Notes: generated from the sequence alone by a model not told the origin. A stretch of DNA of 64,000 bases from Candidatus Obscuribacterales bacterium (GCA_020050835.1 JAGVKB010000138.1:29775-93774), one strand, 5' to 3'; counted from the stretch's first letter, positions 17,755 to 26,225 are shown. Numbers and translations: made by a program.

Positions 17755-18192
17755 ATGATGATACAAAGCACCTTAAATCAGCAAAGATTGAACAAAGGCT
17801 CTTACACAGTGCTGAGAGCATTGAAAGAGATCGGCAAATTGAGCAGCGCTCAAGATATCCATCTCTGGTTCCGCTTGAATGAGACAGCTGATGCGCCAGC
17901 CTTGACCACCATCTACCGAGCGCTAGATTCGCTGCTCAAGATGAATCTGCTTCAAGCGGTGGACATCGGCGACGGCGAACGGCGCTACGAGATAGTCGAG
18001 CCGGGCGAGCATCATCACCACCTGATCTGCACAGACTGCCTGGAAAGTATTCATTTGGAAAAGTGTTTTCTAGAGGCGTTCGCCTCGAGCGTCGAGCAAC
18101 GGCACGGCTTCGTCGTTCGTTCGCATGTGCTGGAGATCTTTGGAATCTGCAGAAAATGCTCGTCGAAGAAACCTAAGGCTCCTTCCGTCTAA
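17755..18192 (+). CDS. Fur-family metalloregulator (Zur-like candidate)
   Basis: 145 aa, about the usual length of Fur-family repressors. Winged-helix part about 14-85 (TTIYRALDSLL is the recognition-helix region), then HHHHLIC with paired cysteines CTDC and a C-terminal CRKC, the four-cysteine structural zinc site. It lies 20 nt after the GNAT gene at the end of the six-gene operon, which has a palindromic operator over its promoter. The neighbouring His-rich protein gene carries a similar site. Zinc specificity is inferred from these sites and not from the protein alone; iron or another metal is possible. Confidence 0.88.
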   Translation: MMIQSTLNQQRLNKGSYTVLRALKEIGKLSSAQDIHLWFRLNETADAPALTTIYRALDSLLKMNLLQAVDIGDGERRYEIVEPGEHHHHLICTDCLESIHLEKCFLEAFASSVEQRHGFVVRSHVLEIFGICRKCSSKKPKAPSV

Positions 18193-18476
18193 GCTCTGAG
18201 AAACGCCTTAGCAGGTGCCAATTTGCCCCGGTGCGAATTGCTGGATGGCACCGTTCTGGCTGTCCCACTCTGGTCAATCGGCAATTAAAGGCCAAAAAGA
18301 GCAAAAAAAGAGCCAAAAAGGACAAAAAATGACCGAAACAAGTCATGTTTTGTACCTTCTTGCAGTTATCGCTCGGCCTGGATGAAAGGCAGTCAGAATG
18401 CCTGCAATCGAGAGGGAGCCGGTTAGGTTACACCAGCTCCCTCTCGCTCTTTCAGCATGCCTGAGCAGGCGTCTGC
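18193..18476. other. Convergent intergenic stretch with A-rich run
   Basis: Between the convergent fur-like and VanX-like genes. Positions about 18285-18335 are a purine-rich run in which AAAAAG-type blocks recur. Apart from this and the hairpin at 18409 I see no gene. Confidence 0.5.
18409..18446. terminator. Hairpin between convergent genes
   Basis: CGAGAGGGAGC pairs perfectly with GCTCCCTCTCG around a 16-nt loop; CTCTTTC follows on the plus strand. It can serve the operon ending at 18192 or the minus-strand gene ending at 18477. Confidence 0.6.
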
Positions 18477-19304
18477 CTAGCGCTCCGCCGGCACTTTACC
18501 TTCGTTGGCCAGTCCATAGCGGGCGACCACTCCGGACGGGAAGCCTTGATTCATCACCCAAGCTTGGGTGAGAAAGTCAAAGTGCCACCATTCGAACGGA
18601 TAGCTCACGAAGCCGACGCTTGTCATCGCGCCATATAAGAGTCGCCGGTTTCGCTGTGCTTCCTGATCACTTTTGGCGGTGACCAGCGCGTCTTGCTCGA
18701 AGTATCTGGTCGAGCTCACTTCGCTGGGATCGAGGTAGATGCCACCCATGAAGAGCGGTTTACCGGATTCAATCTCGCAAAGAGTGACATCGAGCGCGCC
18801 GCCGGTCGCATGAGTCGGCCAGGTTCCCGAATCCTCTGGATTGAAACGGGCCGGGTTCGAGCAATAACGAAGAGCGTAGCGGCTGCATTCATCAGCGGTC
18901 GGATTGGTAAGCATCCGGCCCGCTTCCTCGACAAACCAGCTCCACAACTCCTTCTGCACCGGCACTGAGCGATAGCCATCAAGGACCAAGAGCTCGACTC
19001 CATAGCTCGACAAAAGGCGATTGACCTGCTGGAGCTTCAAGGCAATTCCCAGGCGAGCGTAGACAGTCTTCACGGCATGGCGAAACGGCTTGCACAGCGG
19101 CGCATTGCCTCCATCCTCGCGAGCGAAAAAGCTTTCAGTAGCGATGCCGAATTCGCTCAAATCAACCAGAGGCTCCTTGAATTCATCGGCGGCGCTATCG
19201 ACGGGAACGTTTTGGTATTCATCGGTGTCAACCGACGAAAGGCTGGCGGGAATTGCATTTTCCCTGAAGTCTTCCCCTGCCGGAGCGGGGTCTTGTCTGT
19301 TCAT
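18477..19304 (-). CDS. VanX/DdpX-type D-alanyl-D-alanine dipeptidase (M15D)
   Basis: Zinc dipeptidase that splits D-Ala-D-Ala, 275 aa. It has the substrate arginine in DGYRS, the first zinc-ligand block THATGGALD (SxHxxGxAxD type) and EWWH with the catalytic glutamate and last zinc histidine. No signal peptide is seen from the chosen start, so it would act in the cytoplasm, in recycling or turnover of cell-wall precursors. ATG 19304 with AGGAG 6 nt upstream is preferred to the longer frame from 19361. No vanH or vanA partner is nearby, so a resistance role is not indicated. Confidence 0.87.
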   Translation of the reverse strand: MNRQDPAPAGEDFRENAIPASLSSVDTDEYQNVPVDSAADEFKEPLVDLSEFGIATESFFAREDGGNAPLCKPFRHAVKTVYARLGIALKLQQVNRLLSSYGVELLVLDGYRSVPVQKELWSWFVEEAGRMLTNPTADECSRYALRYCSNPARFNPEDSGTWPTHATGGALDVTLCEIESGKPLFMGGIYLDPSEVSSTRYFEQDALVTAKSDQEAQRNRRLLYGAMTSVGFVSYPFEWWHFDFLTQAWVMNQGFPSGVVARYGLANEGKVPAER

Positions 19305-19695
19305 ATGACACTCCTGACTGAAAGATTGCTCTCCGTAAGCGGAAAGCGGCGCAAGCGCCAATCAAAATCAAAGGTCTATCGATTCACGATTCCAGAACTC
19401 CGCAAAGCAAGAACGACGCAAGATTCAGCAACAAGTCAGCCACAATCTCCGGTCGAAACCGTTGGGCTTGCTTGTTTGAAAATAGCGTTCTGTCTGTTTC
19501 GAGCGGAGCTTTTTCCGAATCGGCTGGTTCTATCTGTTGGTCGTCTCTACCTTAGACGCAAGCGCTATCGAGGAACAATCTCATTTCACTAAAAAGACAC
19601 AAAATCTGAATAAGCTTGATGTCTTCAAGAACGCTTCCTCAATTATTTTGGGGTAGTGAGCTGTTTGCCCTTTTACCGTTTCCCACAACTTGCAA

Positions 19696-19714
19696 AACGG
19701 AAACGATTTCCATT
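19696..19714. promoter_or_regulatory. Fur/Zur-like operator, second copy
   Basis: AACGGAAACGATTTCCATT matches the palindrome at 10683 in 17 of 19 positions and keeps the GGAAA/TTTCC arms. It lies about 240 nt before the His-rich protein gene. Confidence 0.55.
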
Positions 19715-19785
19715 TCACCTGCATCGCTTTATCTGTTGAATAGTTTGCAAGCTGCGCGAGGTCCATTCGATTGACAACGAACTGA

Positions 19786-19804
19786 AATGGTAACGGTTCT
19801 TGAT
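19786..19804. promoter_or_regulatory. Partial Fur/Zur-like site
   Basis: AATGGTAACGGTT matches the left 13 bases of the operator in 12 positions; the right arm is not conserved. It overlaps TTGATA (19800-19805), a possible -35 box, with TATAAC at 19827 as a loose -10 (spacer 21). Weak on its own, notable next to the site at 19696. Confidence 0.35.
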
Positions 19805-19953
19805 ACCTTCAAGTTTCTTAGCTTCGTATAACCAACTGTTGGCTGATTCAAGCAAACGCTTGCCAAGGAGATGTTGATTTCGATTGACATGCAGTCAAAC
19901 CGTCGGTAAGTAAGTATTTGGAGTAGGACAAAGGTCCTGAAGAGGAGGAACGA

Positions 19954-20298
19954 ATGAACTGTCAGACACATGGGTCTCACGATCACAAGCACGGCAGCGG
20001 TTGCGGGCACCAGGCAATCCAGCATGACGGTCACATCGACTATCTGCACGAAGGTCATCTGCATCACGTCCACGACGAACATGTCGATGAGCATTTCTTG
20101 GGCGACTCTGACTCAAACAAGAGCGCATGCACGCCCGAACACGCCTGCGGAAGCCATGAAACATCTCACCAGCACGGGCCCAGCTGTGGACACGATGCGA
20201 TTCCACATGGAGACCATGTCGATTATTTGGTATCAGGCCATCTCCACAAACCATGCGGCGATCACTGCGATCACCACGGTCAAGTCTCGCTCTCCTAA
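19954..20298 (+). CDS. His-rich metal-binding protein with internal duplication
   Basis: 114 aa, of which 26 are histidine, with scattered Cys. Residues 13-38 and 74-99 are two copies of one unit (HG..CGH.AI.H..H.DYL..GHLH). There is no signal peptide, so it would buffer or deliver metal in the cytoplasm. Short proteins of this look often lie near zinc-uptake regulators and are sometimes misnamed zinc permeases; this is recalled family knowledge, not tested. A strong GAGGAGG precedes the ATG. Upstream operator-like sites suggest induction under metal limitation through the Fur-family protein at 17755. Confidence 0.8.
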   Translation: MNCQTHGSHDHKHGSGCGHQAIQHDGHIDYLHEGHLHHVHDEHVDEHFLGDSDSNKSACTPEHACGSHETSHQHGPSCGHDAIPHGDHVDYLVSGHLHKPCGDHCDHHGQVSLS

Positions 20299-20299
20299 A

Positions 20300-21511
20300 T
20301 CAGTGAGCTGCGCTGGCCGAGGAAGTTAGCTGGTCGGCGAGAATCTTGTCGACCAGCAGGCAGAACCTGTCTACTTCCTGCTCAGTGTTGTAGTAGTGCA
20401 CCGAGGCTCTAATCGCTTCGGCTATAGATCGCGACTCGAGGCCGAGTCGATTTGATTCAGCCCGACAGAGATGAACGTTGACTCGGCTCTCCAGCAGGCG
20501 GTTCTTCAGTCTTGCCAGATCGAAACCTTTCGCTGCGAAGGTAACGATTCCGCAGCGCTCGACTCCTTGATCTACGACAGTCACACCGCCTAGCTCGGAC
20601 AAACCGCTCCTCAGCCTGTCCGCCAACAGAGTTACACGCGCTTGGATCGCTTCAATGCCCCAGTCCAAGGCGTATCTAATCGCCACCGCCAGGCCAATCT
20701 TGCAAGCGTAGTTAGTCTCCCAGTTCTCAAATCGCCTGGCATCCGGCCGCACATCGTAGCTGTCCTTTGATGTCCAATCAGCTGCATGTATGTCTAGAAA
20801 CGGCGGTTCCAGCAGATCCAGCCGTTCTTTATTGACGTAGAGAAAGCCTGTACCGCGTGGTCCGCGCAGGTACTTCCTGCCAGTCGAGGAGAGGAAGTCG
20901 CAGCCAATCGCCTTTACGTCTACCGGCCGCTGCCCAATGGACTGACAGGCATCGAGCAGATAGGGAATCTGTGCTCGGCGCGCCAGCTGGCCAATCTCCG
21001 CGGCCGGATTGACAAGACCACCTGCTGATGGCACGTGCGTAATCGAGATCAACTTCACTCTCTCGTCGATCAGTTTCTCCAAAGCCTTAATGCAGACCTG
21101 GCCATGTTCATCATCAGGAATAACTTCTACCTGGACGCCACATCTGTTTTTCACCTGCAGATAAGCAATGTAATTGCTGCAGTACTCCGAAGCAGCGGTG
21201 AGGATGCGGTCGCCTGGCTTAAACGGCAAGGAGTAGAAAATCATGTCCCATGCTCTAGTAGCATTCTCCACAACTGCGATCTCATCTCGATGGCAATTAA
21301 GCAGTTTCGCTGCACCGCTATAAACATGATCGATCTCGTCTTGCTTTAAATTGGCCGCTTCATAACCACCAATTTTTGCTTCCAGCTGCAGATGAGATAC
21401 AACAGAATCTAAGACTAATTGAGGCATGAGCGCGGCTCCAGCATTGTTGAAGTGCAGAGTTTCCTCTGCGCCTGGAGTCTCTCTTCGCGCTTTCGCAACA
21501 TCAAAATTCAT
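20300..21511 (-). CDS. Class V aminotransferase-fold PLP enzyme, specificity unknown
   Basis: 403 aa, of the isopenicillin-N-epimerase/selenocysteine-lyase-like branch. LLDACQS holds the cofactor aspartate and TGRKYLRGP the PLP lysine. The persulfide cysteine of desulfurases is absent, so it is more likely a lyase, epimerase or aminotransferase than a sulfur donor. ATG 21511 follows GTGAGG and is preferred to 21544. It is divergent from a tandem pair of MocR-type regulators, the common arrangement for a MocR target gene. It is convergent with the His-rich gene, one base apart. Confidence 0.8.
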   Translation of the reverse strand: MNFDVAKARRETPGAEETLHFNNAGAALMPQLVLDSVVSHLQLEAKIGGYEAANLKQDEIDHVYSGAAKLLNCHRDEIAVVENATRAWDMIFYSLPFKPGDRILTAASEYCSNYIAYLQVKNRCGVQVEVIPDDEHGQVCIKALEKLIDERVKLISITHVPSAGGLVNPAAEIGQLARRAQIPYLLDACQSIGQRPVDVKAIGCDFLSSTGRKYLRGPRGTGFLYVNKERLDLLEPPFLDIHAADWTSKDSYDVRPDARRFENWETNYACKIGLAVAIRYALDWGIEAIQARVTLLADRLRSGLSELGGVTVVDQGVERCGIVTFAAKGFDLARLKNRLLESRVNVHLCRAESNRLGLESRSIAEAIRASVHYYNTEQEVDRFCLLVDKILADQLTSSASAAH

Positions 21512-21828
21512 CTTGTTGTCCTCACCATGAGTTCTCATCGGCAATCACCCGAATCAGGACACAGAATAAGACAAGGCAGACCCTGACTGCTTTAGCCTAA
21601 GATCATAATCAATTCTTGTAATCCTGTGCCGTTGCTATTTTGCTTGCGCCCGATTGAGAAGTCTGATTTCATGCTGCGTTTGCCCTGCACAATCGCCGGG
21701 GCAAGCAGCACACTTTTAGCTGTTCGTTTCAGCCATGTCACCGGTGAGTCACTGACCGCGGATAAACTGCCAACGTCACAGAAATTTGTGGCTAGGCAAT
21801 TTCAGCCGCTCAATATTCCCGGCCCTCG
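21512..21828. promoter_or_regulatory. Divergent promoter region between class V enzyme and MocR genes
   Basis: 317 bp between divergent starts, expected to carry both promoters and the MocR binding sites. I see no convincing palindrome or paired direct repeats by eye. Confidence 0.35.
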
Positions 21829-23364
21829 GTGCTAACGATGAGCAAAGCTCTTTCCATCCCTCTGGATCCAGCAATTTCAGCGCCTCTCCACTTCCAGCTG
21901 ACACGTGAACTCAAACGCTCACTCCTGGCCGGACAGCTCTCGCCCGGCGATTCATTACCTTCGGTACGCCGTCTATCCGAAATCACCAGTGTTTCCCAGG
22001 CAACGGTACGGCAGGCGATCTCCGAGTTAGCCGGTCAAGGCTGGCTGGTGCTGAGACGGGGAAAGACCGCTCGCGTAGCTGAACAGAACACTATCCACTC
22101 CGAAATTGAATCTACTATGCAACCGAATGAAAGTCTCAACCGGAAGCTCCGGCTCGAGTACGACTCAAATGAAGACCTGCCCGGCGAAGCTCAACTGAGC
22201 ACACTCGCTCAACAAACCGCTCGGCTCTTCGACGACACCGCATTCTTTGCACGTTATGACGAGCCGGTCGAACTCGACTTTCGAGCTGGCGGCTCGGTCA
22301 GCGGTCTGCTTAGTGGATCGAAATGGACTGAAGCGATCAAGCGCTGGACGAAAGCCTGCGCAAACCTCCCGGAAGATTGCCCGGACCCAGCCGGCAACCA
22401 CGAGCTGCGCAAACATATAGCCAATTGGCTGCGCCAGCAACGCGGCATCGAGTGCACGTGGGAGGACATCGTCGTGGTGAGCGGAGCACAACAGGCTCGC
22501 CATTTGATCGCTCGCTTACTGGTGCGGCGCGACACTTGCCTTGCCGCCGAAGACCCAGGTAGCATCTTTTCACGTTTGATGTTTCAAGCATACGGCGCTC
22601 GCATTGTACCCGTGCCGCTGGATGAGTCAGGCTTGCTAGTCAGCGAGCTTCAAAATGCAAAAGACGTTTCACTCCTGTACGTGACGCCATCCGCTCAGTT
22701 TCCAACCGGAGCGGTTCTGTCGCAAGCCAGACGCAGACAGATTGCCGCCTGGGCAGAAGAAAGTCAGTCCTTCATCATCGAAGATGACAACAATTGCGAG
22801 TTTACTTATGAAAGCCGAATCAATCCAGCGATCAGATCTTACGACGGCAATGACCGAACCATCTACATCGGCACACTCTCGCAACTGCTGGCGCCGGCAT
22901 GGCGAGTCGGTTTCATGTTGATTCCCAAAGTGCTGCAAGAACCATTGCTTCGCTTGAAGTGGCTAGCCGACCGTTCGACTTCGCCGATTGCCCAGCAGCT
23001 CGTTCTGGAGCTGTTCGCCTCCGGTTACATCAAGCGACATGCGAAGAAAGCCCTACGCGCTGCCGACAATAACCGGGCAGCTCTTTTGAGAGCGCTCGAA
23101 ATCTGGCCCTCGGAGCTGGCGAAGTACACTCCGGTGAAAGGCGGTCTTTGCCAAACTATCTGGCTGCCAGCGCAAATGGATGACAGCCAGGTGTTTGATC
23201 GATGCTTCGAAGCTGGTGTCGGCGTCTTGCCGCTCTCTCCTCACTTCCTCACCAACCCGTCACCACCAGGGCTAATTCTCAATTTCGGCTCTCTTAACCC
23301 CGAGCAGATTGCTCAAGGCGTTATCCGAATCAGAAAGGTATTGATAGATCTTTATGGCATATAA
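21829..23364 (+). CDS. MocR-type regulator (GntR wHTH + aminotransferase fold) lacking the PLP lysine
   Basis: 511 aa. Residues about 10-85 are a GntR winged helix (LPSVRRLSEITSVSQATVRQAI); about 110-500 are an aminotransferase class I domain. In PLP-binding MocR proteins the lysine sits in a GT(F/L)SK motif, but here the segment reads IGTLSQLLAP, with Gln in its place. TPSAQFPTG and EDDNNCEF still resemble the TPSHQFPTG and EDDYDSEF motifs. A covalent PLP link is therefore not expected, and the ligand may differ. GTG 21829 or ATG 21838 could start it. It overlaps the next gene by 11 nt and is divergent from the class V enzyme gene. Confidence 0.85.
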   Translation: MLTMSKALSIPLDPAISAPLHFQLTRELKRSLLAGQLSPGDSLPSVRRLSEITSVSQATVRQAISELAGQGWLVLRRGKTARVAEQNTIHSEIESTMQPNESLNRKLRLEYDSNEDLPGEAQLSTLAQQTARLFDDTAFFARYDEPVELDFRAGGSVSGLLSGSKWTEAIKRWTKACANLPEDCPDPAGNHELRKHIANWLRQQRGIECTWEDIVVVSGAQQARHLIARLLVRRDTCLAAEDPGSIFSRLMFQAYGARIVPVPLDESGLLVSELQNAKDVSLLYVTPSAQFPTGAVLSQARRRQIAAWAEESQSFIIEDDNNCEFTYESRINPAIRSYDGNDRTIYIGTLSQLLAPAWRVGFMLIPKVLQEPLLRLKWLADRSTSPIAQQLVLELFASGYIKRHAKKALRAADNNRAALLRALEIWPSELAKYTPVKGGLCQTIWLPAQMDDSQVFDRCFEAGVGVLPLSPHFLTNPSPPGLILNFGSLNPEQIAQGVIRIRKVLIDLYGI

Positions 23365-24895
23365 ACTTGCAGTTAGCCTCGATGTTTTCTCCCAAGTACC
23401 GCTTTATCTTCAGCTCGCCGCGCAGATAAAATTAGCGATTGAAAACGGGCGGCTAGCGCCCGGAGAGCGGCTGCCTTCCATTCGAGACCTGGCCAAGCAG
23501 CTTCAGCTCTCGCAATGCACCATTCGAGAAGCATTTGACAAACTTGTCAGCTGGGAGCTCGTAATTGCCAGACCCGGCTCCGGCAACTATGTCGCCGGTA
23601 AACGTCGCGCCTTTGCACAACCAGAAAATGGCGTTCAAACAAGAACGGCGCGCTGTCCAAATCCGGCAGCGGCAGGTGAATTCGAACCGCTGGCACGCGC
23701 AGTCAGGTGGAGCGTCGAGACTTACAATTTGAGCGAGTCCCGCGAACTAAACCCGCTCAACACAATTTCCGAAATCTCCGCCGAATTCGATTTCAGGCCA
23801 GGCGCTCCATCGAGCAATCTCCTTAAAGGGACCCGCTGGGACCGCTTGATCTCTAACTGGGCACGCGACTGCGCGAGCAACTCGCCTGGATACTCCGATG
23901 CGCGTGGACTGTTGGAACTGCGCGTGGAGCTCGCCGACTGGCTTCGTTGCACCAGAGGCATCAATTGCTCGGCCGACGACTTAATAGTCACCTCCGGAGC
24001 GCAACAAGCACGCGATCTGGTAGCCCGCCTGTTTGTCAGCCCAGGCACTGAAGTTCTTGTCGAGGAGCCCGTTTGCACGGAGAACCTGCTTGCTTACGCA
24101 GCCCAGGGCGCCCGCTTCAAGCTCCTGCCAAAGTCAGTTAATGATTTGAGCACGAGCAATCTCGACCGACTCGCGCCGGTGAAGGTTGCTCATTTGGCCA
24201 CTACCGCCAATCTCATCTCAGGCACATCATTGTCGCAGGCCAGCCGTCAAACGATCCTCGATTGGGCGGCTGCTCATCAAGTTTTCATCGTCGAAGAATC
24301 GCAAGGCGCAGGCATGCACTATGCACCAATCACGCCGACTATTTTCCAATTGGCAAAAGCGCAAGGCAGAGAAGATTTAATCGTCTATCACGGCTCGCTG
24401 TCAGAGCTGCTCATGCCCTCGATTAGGCTCGGGTTCGCAATCGTTCCCAGCTGGTTGCAGAAGAGCTACTTTCGCGCCAAATGGTTGAGCGAGCGACACC
24501 CGTCGATACTCTCGCAGCAACTTTTGCTTGCTCTGCTCAAAGACGGCTTTCTAGACGACCATCTGCGCAAACTGGCGCGCTCTGCAAGTATCCGTCGTGA
24601 TTCATTGCTAGCTGCGCTTCGAAAATGGCCGGAAGAGCTGATTGAGCTTTCCCCAACGCAAGCGGGAATGCGGCAAGCGGTCTGGCTCAAGGACAACCTG
24701 GACGACAGCCTGGTATGCAGCCGCGCGTTAACGCGCGGTGTTGGCGTGATGCCTGTATCCCCCTGCTTCATTCAAGGTGGCAAGCGCTCCGGATTGTCAC
24801 TTGCCTTTGCACGACTGCCTGAACAGCAGATCACCCAGGGCATGACTAAATTACTGTCCGTCGTGCTAGACTGCCGCAGTCAAACCGCACTCTGA
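23354..24895 (+). CDS. Second MocR-type regulator, active site more degenerate
   Basis: 513 aa, paralogue of its upstream neighbour. GntR winged helix about 8-78 (LPSIRDLAKQLQLSQCTIREAF), aminotransferase-fold domain about 135-505. The PLP-lysine segment reads HGSLSELLMP, with Glu where Lys is expected. The PTG loop and the EDDYDSEF motif are also lost (IVEESQGAGMHY). The fold appears to be kept as a ligand-binding or dimerisation module. The start lies inside the end of the previous gene, so the two are probably translated together and may form a heterodimer; that is inference. Confidence 0.85.
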   Translation: MAYKLAVSLDVFSQVPLYLQLAAQIKLAIENGRLAPGERLPSIRDLAKQLQLSQCTIREAFDKLVSWELVIARPGSGNYVAGKRRAFAQPENGVQTRTARCPNPAAAGEFEPLARAVRWSVETYNLSESRELNPLNTISEISAEFDFRPGAPSSNLLKGTRWDRLISNWARDCASNSPGYSDARGLLELRVELADWLRCTRGINCSADDLIVTSGAQQARDLVARLFVSPGTEVLVEEPVCTENLLAYAAQGARFKLLPKSVNDLSTSNLDRLAPVKVAHLATTANLISGTSLSQASRQTILDWAAAHQVFIVEESQGAGMHYAPITPTIFQLAKAQGREDLIVYHGSLSELLMPSIRLGFAIVPSWLQKSYFRAKWLSERHPSILSQQLLLALLKDGFLDDHLRKLARSASIRRDSLLAALRKWPEELIELSPTQAGMRQAVWLKDNLDDSLVCSRALTRGVGVMPVSPCFIQGGKRSGLSLAFARLPEQQITQGMTKLLSVVLDCRSQTAL

Positions 24896-25376
24896 CCTCA
24901 CGTTCTACCTGGATCGAACGACTTTCACCGAACAGCAAGATTAGACTGCGCTGTCTCTTTAGACTGACGGAGCTCCGGTCAGCTCACGCAGCAACAACTT
25001 TCGTCCCAAATCAGGATTAGATCGTGCTGCTTGCAAAAAGTTGGTCAACACCGGACGCTGTGGCTACAATCGAAATTCGAGATTAAATCGTGCCGTTGCC
25101 ACCATATTCGCGCAACTGGTCGAGACGCTATAACAACCCTCTTCAAAGCGGCACAACATGAGATTGTGCCGGAGCGCTGCGCTCGACCAAACGTAATCTG
25201 AATTTGCTTTCAGACATCTCTTTCAAACTGCTTGATCGCGACCGTCAGTCGCACCTATGGTGGTGGCACGTAAGTATTGACTCCACACACGCAAGTGGTG
25301 CCTGGCTCAAACAGTAACCGAAACAACTACCGCAGAAACTTTTTCCACTTCGATGCGGTCGGAAAGGAGCGGGTTT
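24896..25376. promoter_or_regulatory. Intergenic region with repeated ATCGTGC elements
   Basis: 481 bp without a gene. ATCGTGC occurs at 25021 and 25087 and ATTGTGC at 25163, the first two preceded by GATTAG or GATTAA. At 25150-25170, GGCACAA-N7-TTGTGCC is a 7-bp inverted repeat. These may be binding sites, perhaps for the MocR pair just upstream, but the link is speculative. Confidence 0.3.
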
Positions 25377-26168
25377 ATGCAGTACGAACAGGCAAACTGT
25401 AAGTTCGCGTGCACCAGCGCCGGTCGGCCTTGTAGTAAGTGCAAGCAGCAAAGGGTCGCCTCTTTCACCATCGAGATGCAGCCCGCGGCAAATCCATATG
25501 CACCGGAAGGCACGCCGGTCGAGGCCAGCAACTTTCGGCGGCATCTGCTTGAACTTCCGGATCGGCGCCTGGTGCACAGGCTCAGAATCAAGCTGACACG
25601 CCATCCAGACAACTGGGCGCAAAATCAACCCGACGGCGGAAGCCTCGTTCTGGCGACGGCTTGCATCGATGGAGTGATTACGTTCTACAAGCCGCTGCTG
25701 AACCGAGACAACCGGGTAATCCTCTTCCATGAATGGGCTCACCTCCTGAAGTATTCGATGCGTCTGGCCTCGAAACTATTTAACACCGCAGCCATTCTGG
25801 AGGAGGACGGCTACTTCTTCAGGAGGTATGCCCTCACCAATCACGAGGAAAACTGGGCAGTACACTTGGGAGAAGTGATTCTCGCTCCCAAGCCAGAACC
25901 GTTTCTGGAGTTTTGCCAAGAAGCTCCGCTCCGGGCGATGATCCTCGCACTGGCGCTAACTCGCGCACTCCATGCGGTTCCCGCCAGCAAAGCCAGCCCC
26001 TACCACCGAGATTGGCTCGCCCGTTGCCGGTACATTCGCGAGCACTGCACTCGTCCGGCAGTAGCCGAGCTGAAGAGCCTTGCTCGTGGAGAGTGCTGCG
26101 GAAGCGGGCGGTCCTGTTCGAATCTGGCCCGCACTATCTTCGGCGGGCTGCCGGCGCTGGGTTTCTAG
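25377..26168 (+). CDS. Putative metal-dependent peptidase-like protein (HEWAH motif)
   Basis: 263 aa, not recognised as a named family. HEWAH (HExxH) near residue 125 suggests a zincin-like active site, and a glutamate-rich stretch downstream (NHEENWAVHLGE) could supply further ligands. Cys-rich ends (CKFACTSAGRPCSKCKQQ at the N-terminus, CCGSGRSC near the C-terminus) may bind metal. No signal peptide. ATG 25377 has AAGGAG 7 nt upstream and is preferred to 25353. It opens a run of small same-strand genes reaching to 31.2 kb. Confidence 0.6.
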   Translation: MQYEQANCKFACTSAGRPCSKCKQQRVASFTIEMQPAANPYAPEGTPVEASNFRRHLLELPDRRLVHRLRIKLTRHPDNWAQNQPDGGSLVLATACIDGVITFYKPLLNRDNRVILFHEWAHLLKYSMRLASKLFNTAAILEEDGYFFRRYALTNHEENWAVHLGEVILAPKPEPFLEFCQEAPLRAMILALALTRALHAVPASKASPYHRDWLARCRYIREHCTRPAVAELKSLARGECCGSGRSCSNLARTIFGGLPALGF

Positions 26169-26225
26169 AGCTCTATCCGGCGGCCTTTGATTCCATCAAC
26201 TTCTGACCGACAAAGGAAGTGCATC

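Larger units (their letters stand above)
19305..19953. other. Divergent intergenic region with operator-like sites
   Basis: Separates the VanX-like gene from the His-rich protein gene. The part next to the VanX-like gene (19305-19690) shows nothing clear. The part next to the His-rich gene holds two Fur/Zur-like sites (19696, 19786), TTGAC-N5-GTCAA at 19884-19898 and a short AGGAC/GTCCT repeat near 19925-19937. Confidence 0.5.

Noticed and set aside
18285..18335. A-rich blocks that resemble a short repeat array
   Set aside because: Units are irregular and only a few bases long, with no spacers, so not CRISPR.
18477..19304. VanX-like gene as part of a vancomycin-resistance cluster
   Set aside because: No vanH, vanA-type ligase or vanRS genes are nearby; a cell-wall turnover role is more likely.
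19884..19898. TTGAC-N5-GTCAA palindrome before the His-rich gene
   Set aside because: Arms of 5 bp occur often by chance and no second copy was seen; mentioned only within the region entry.
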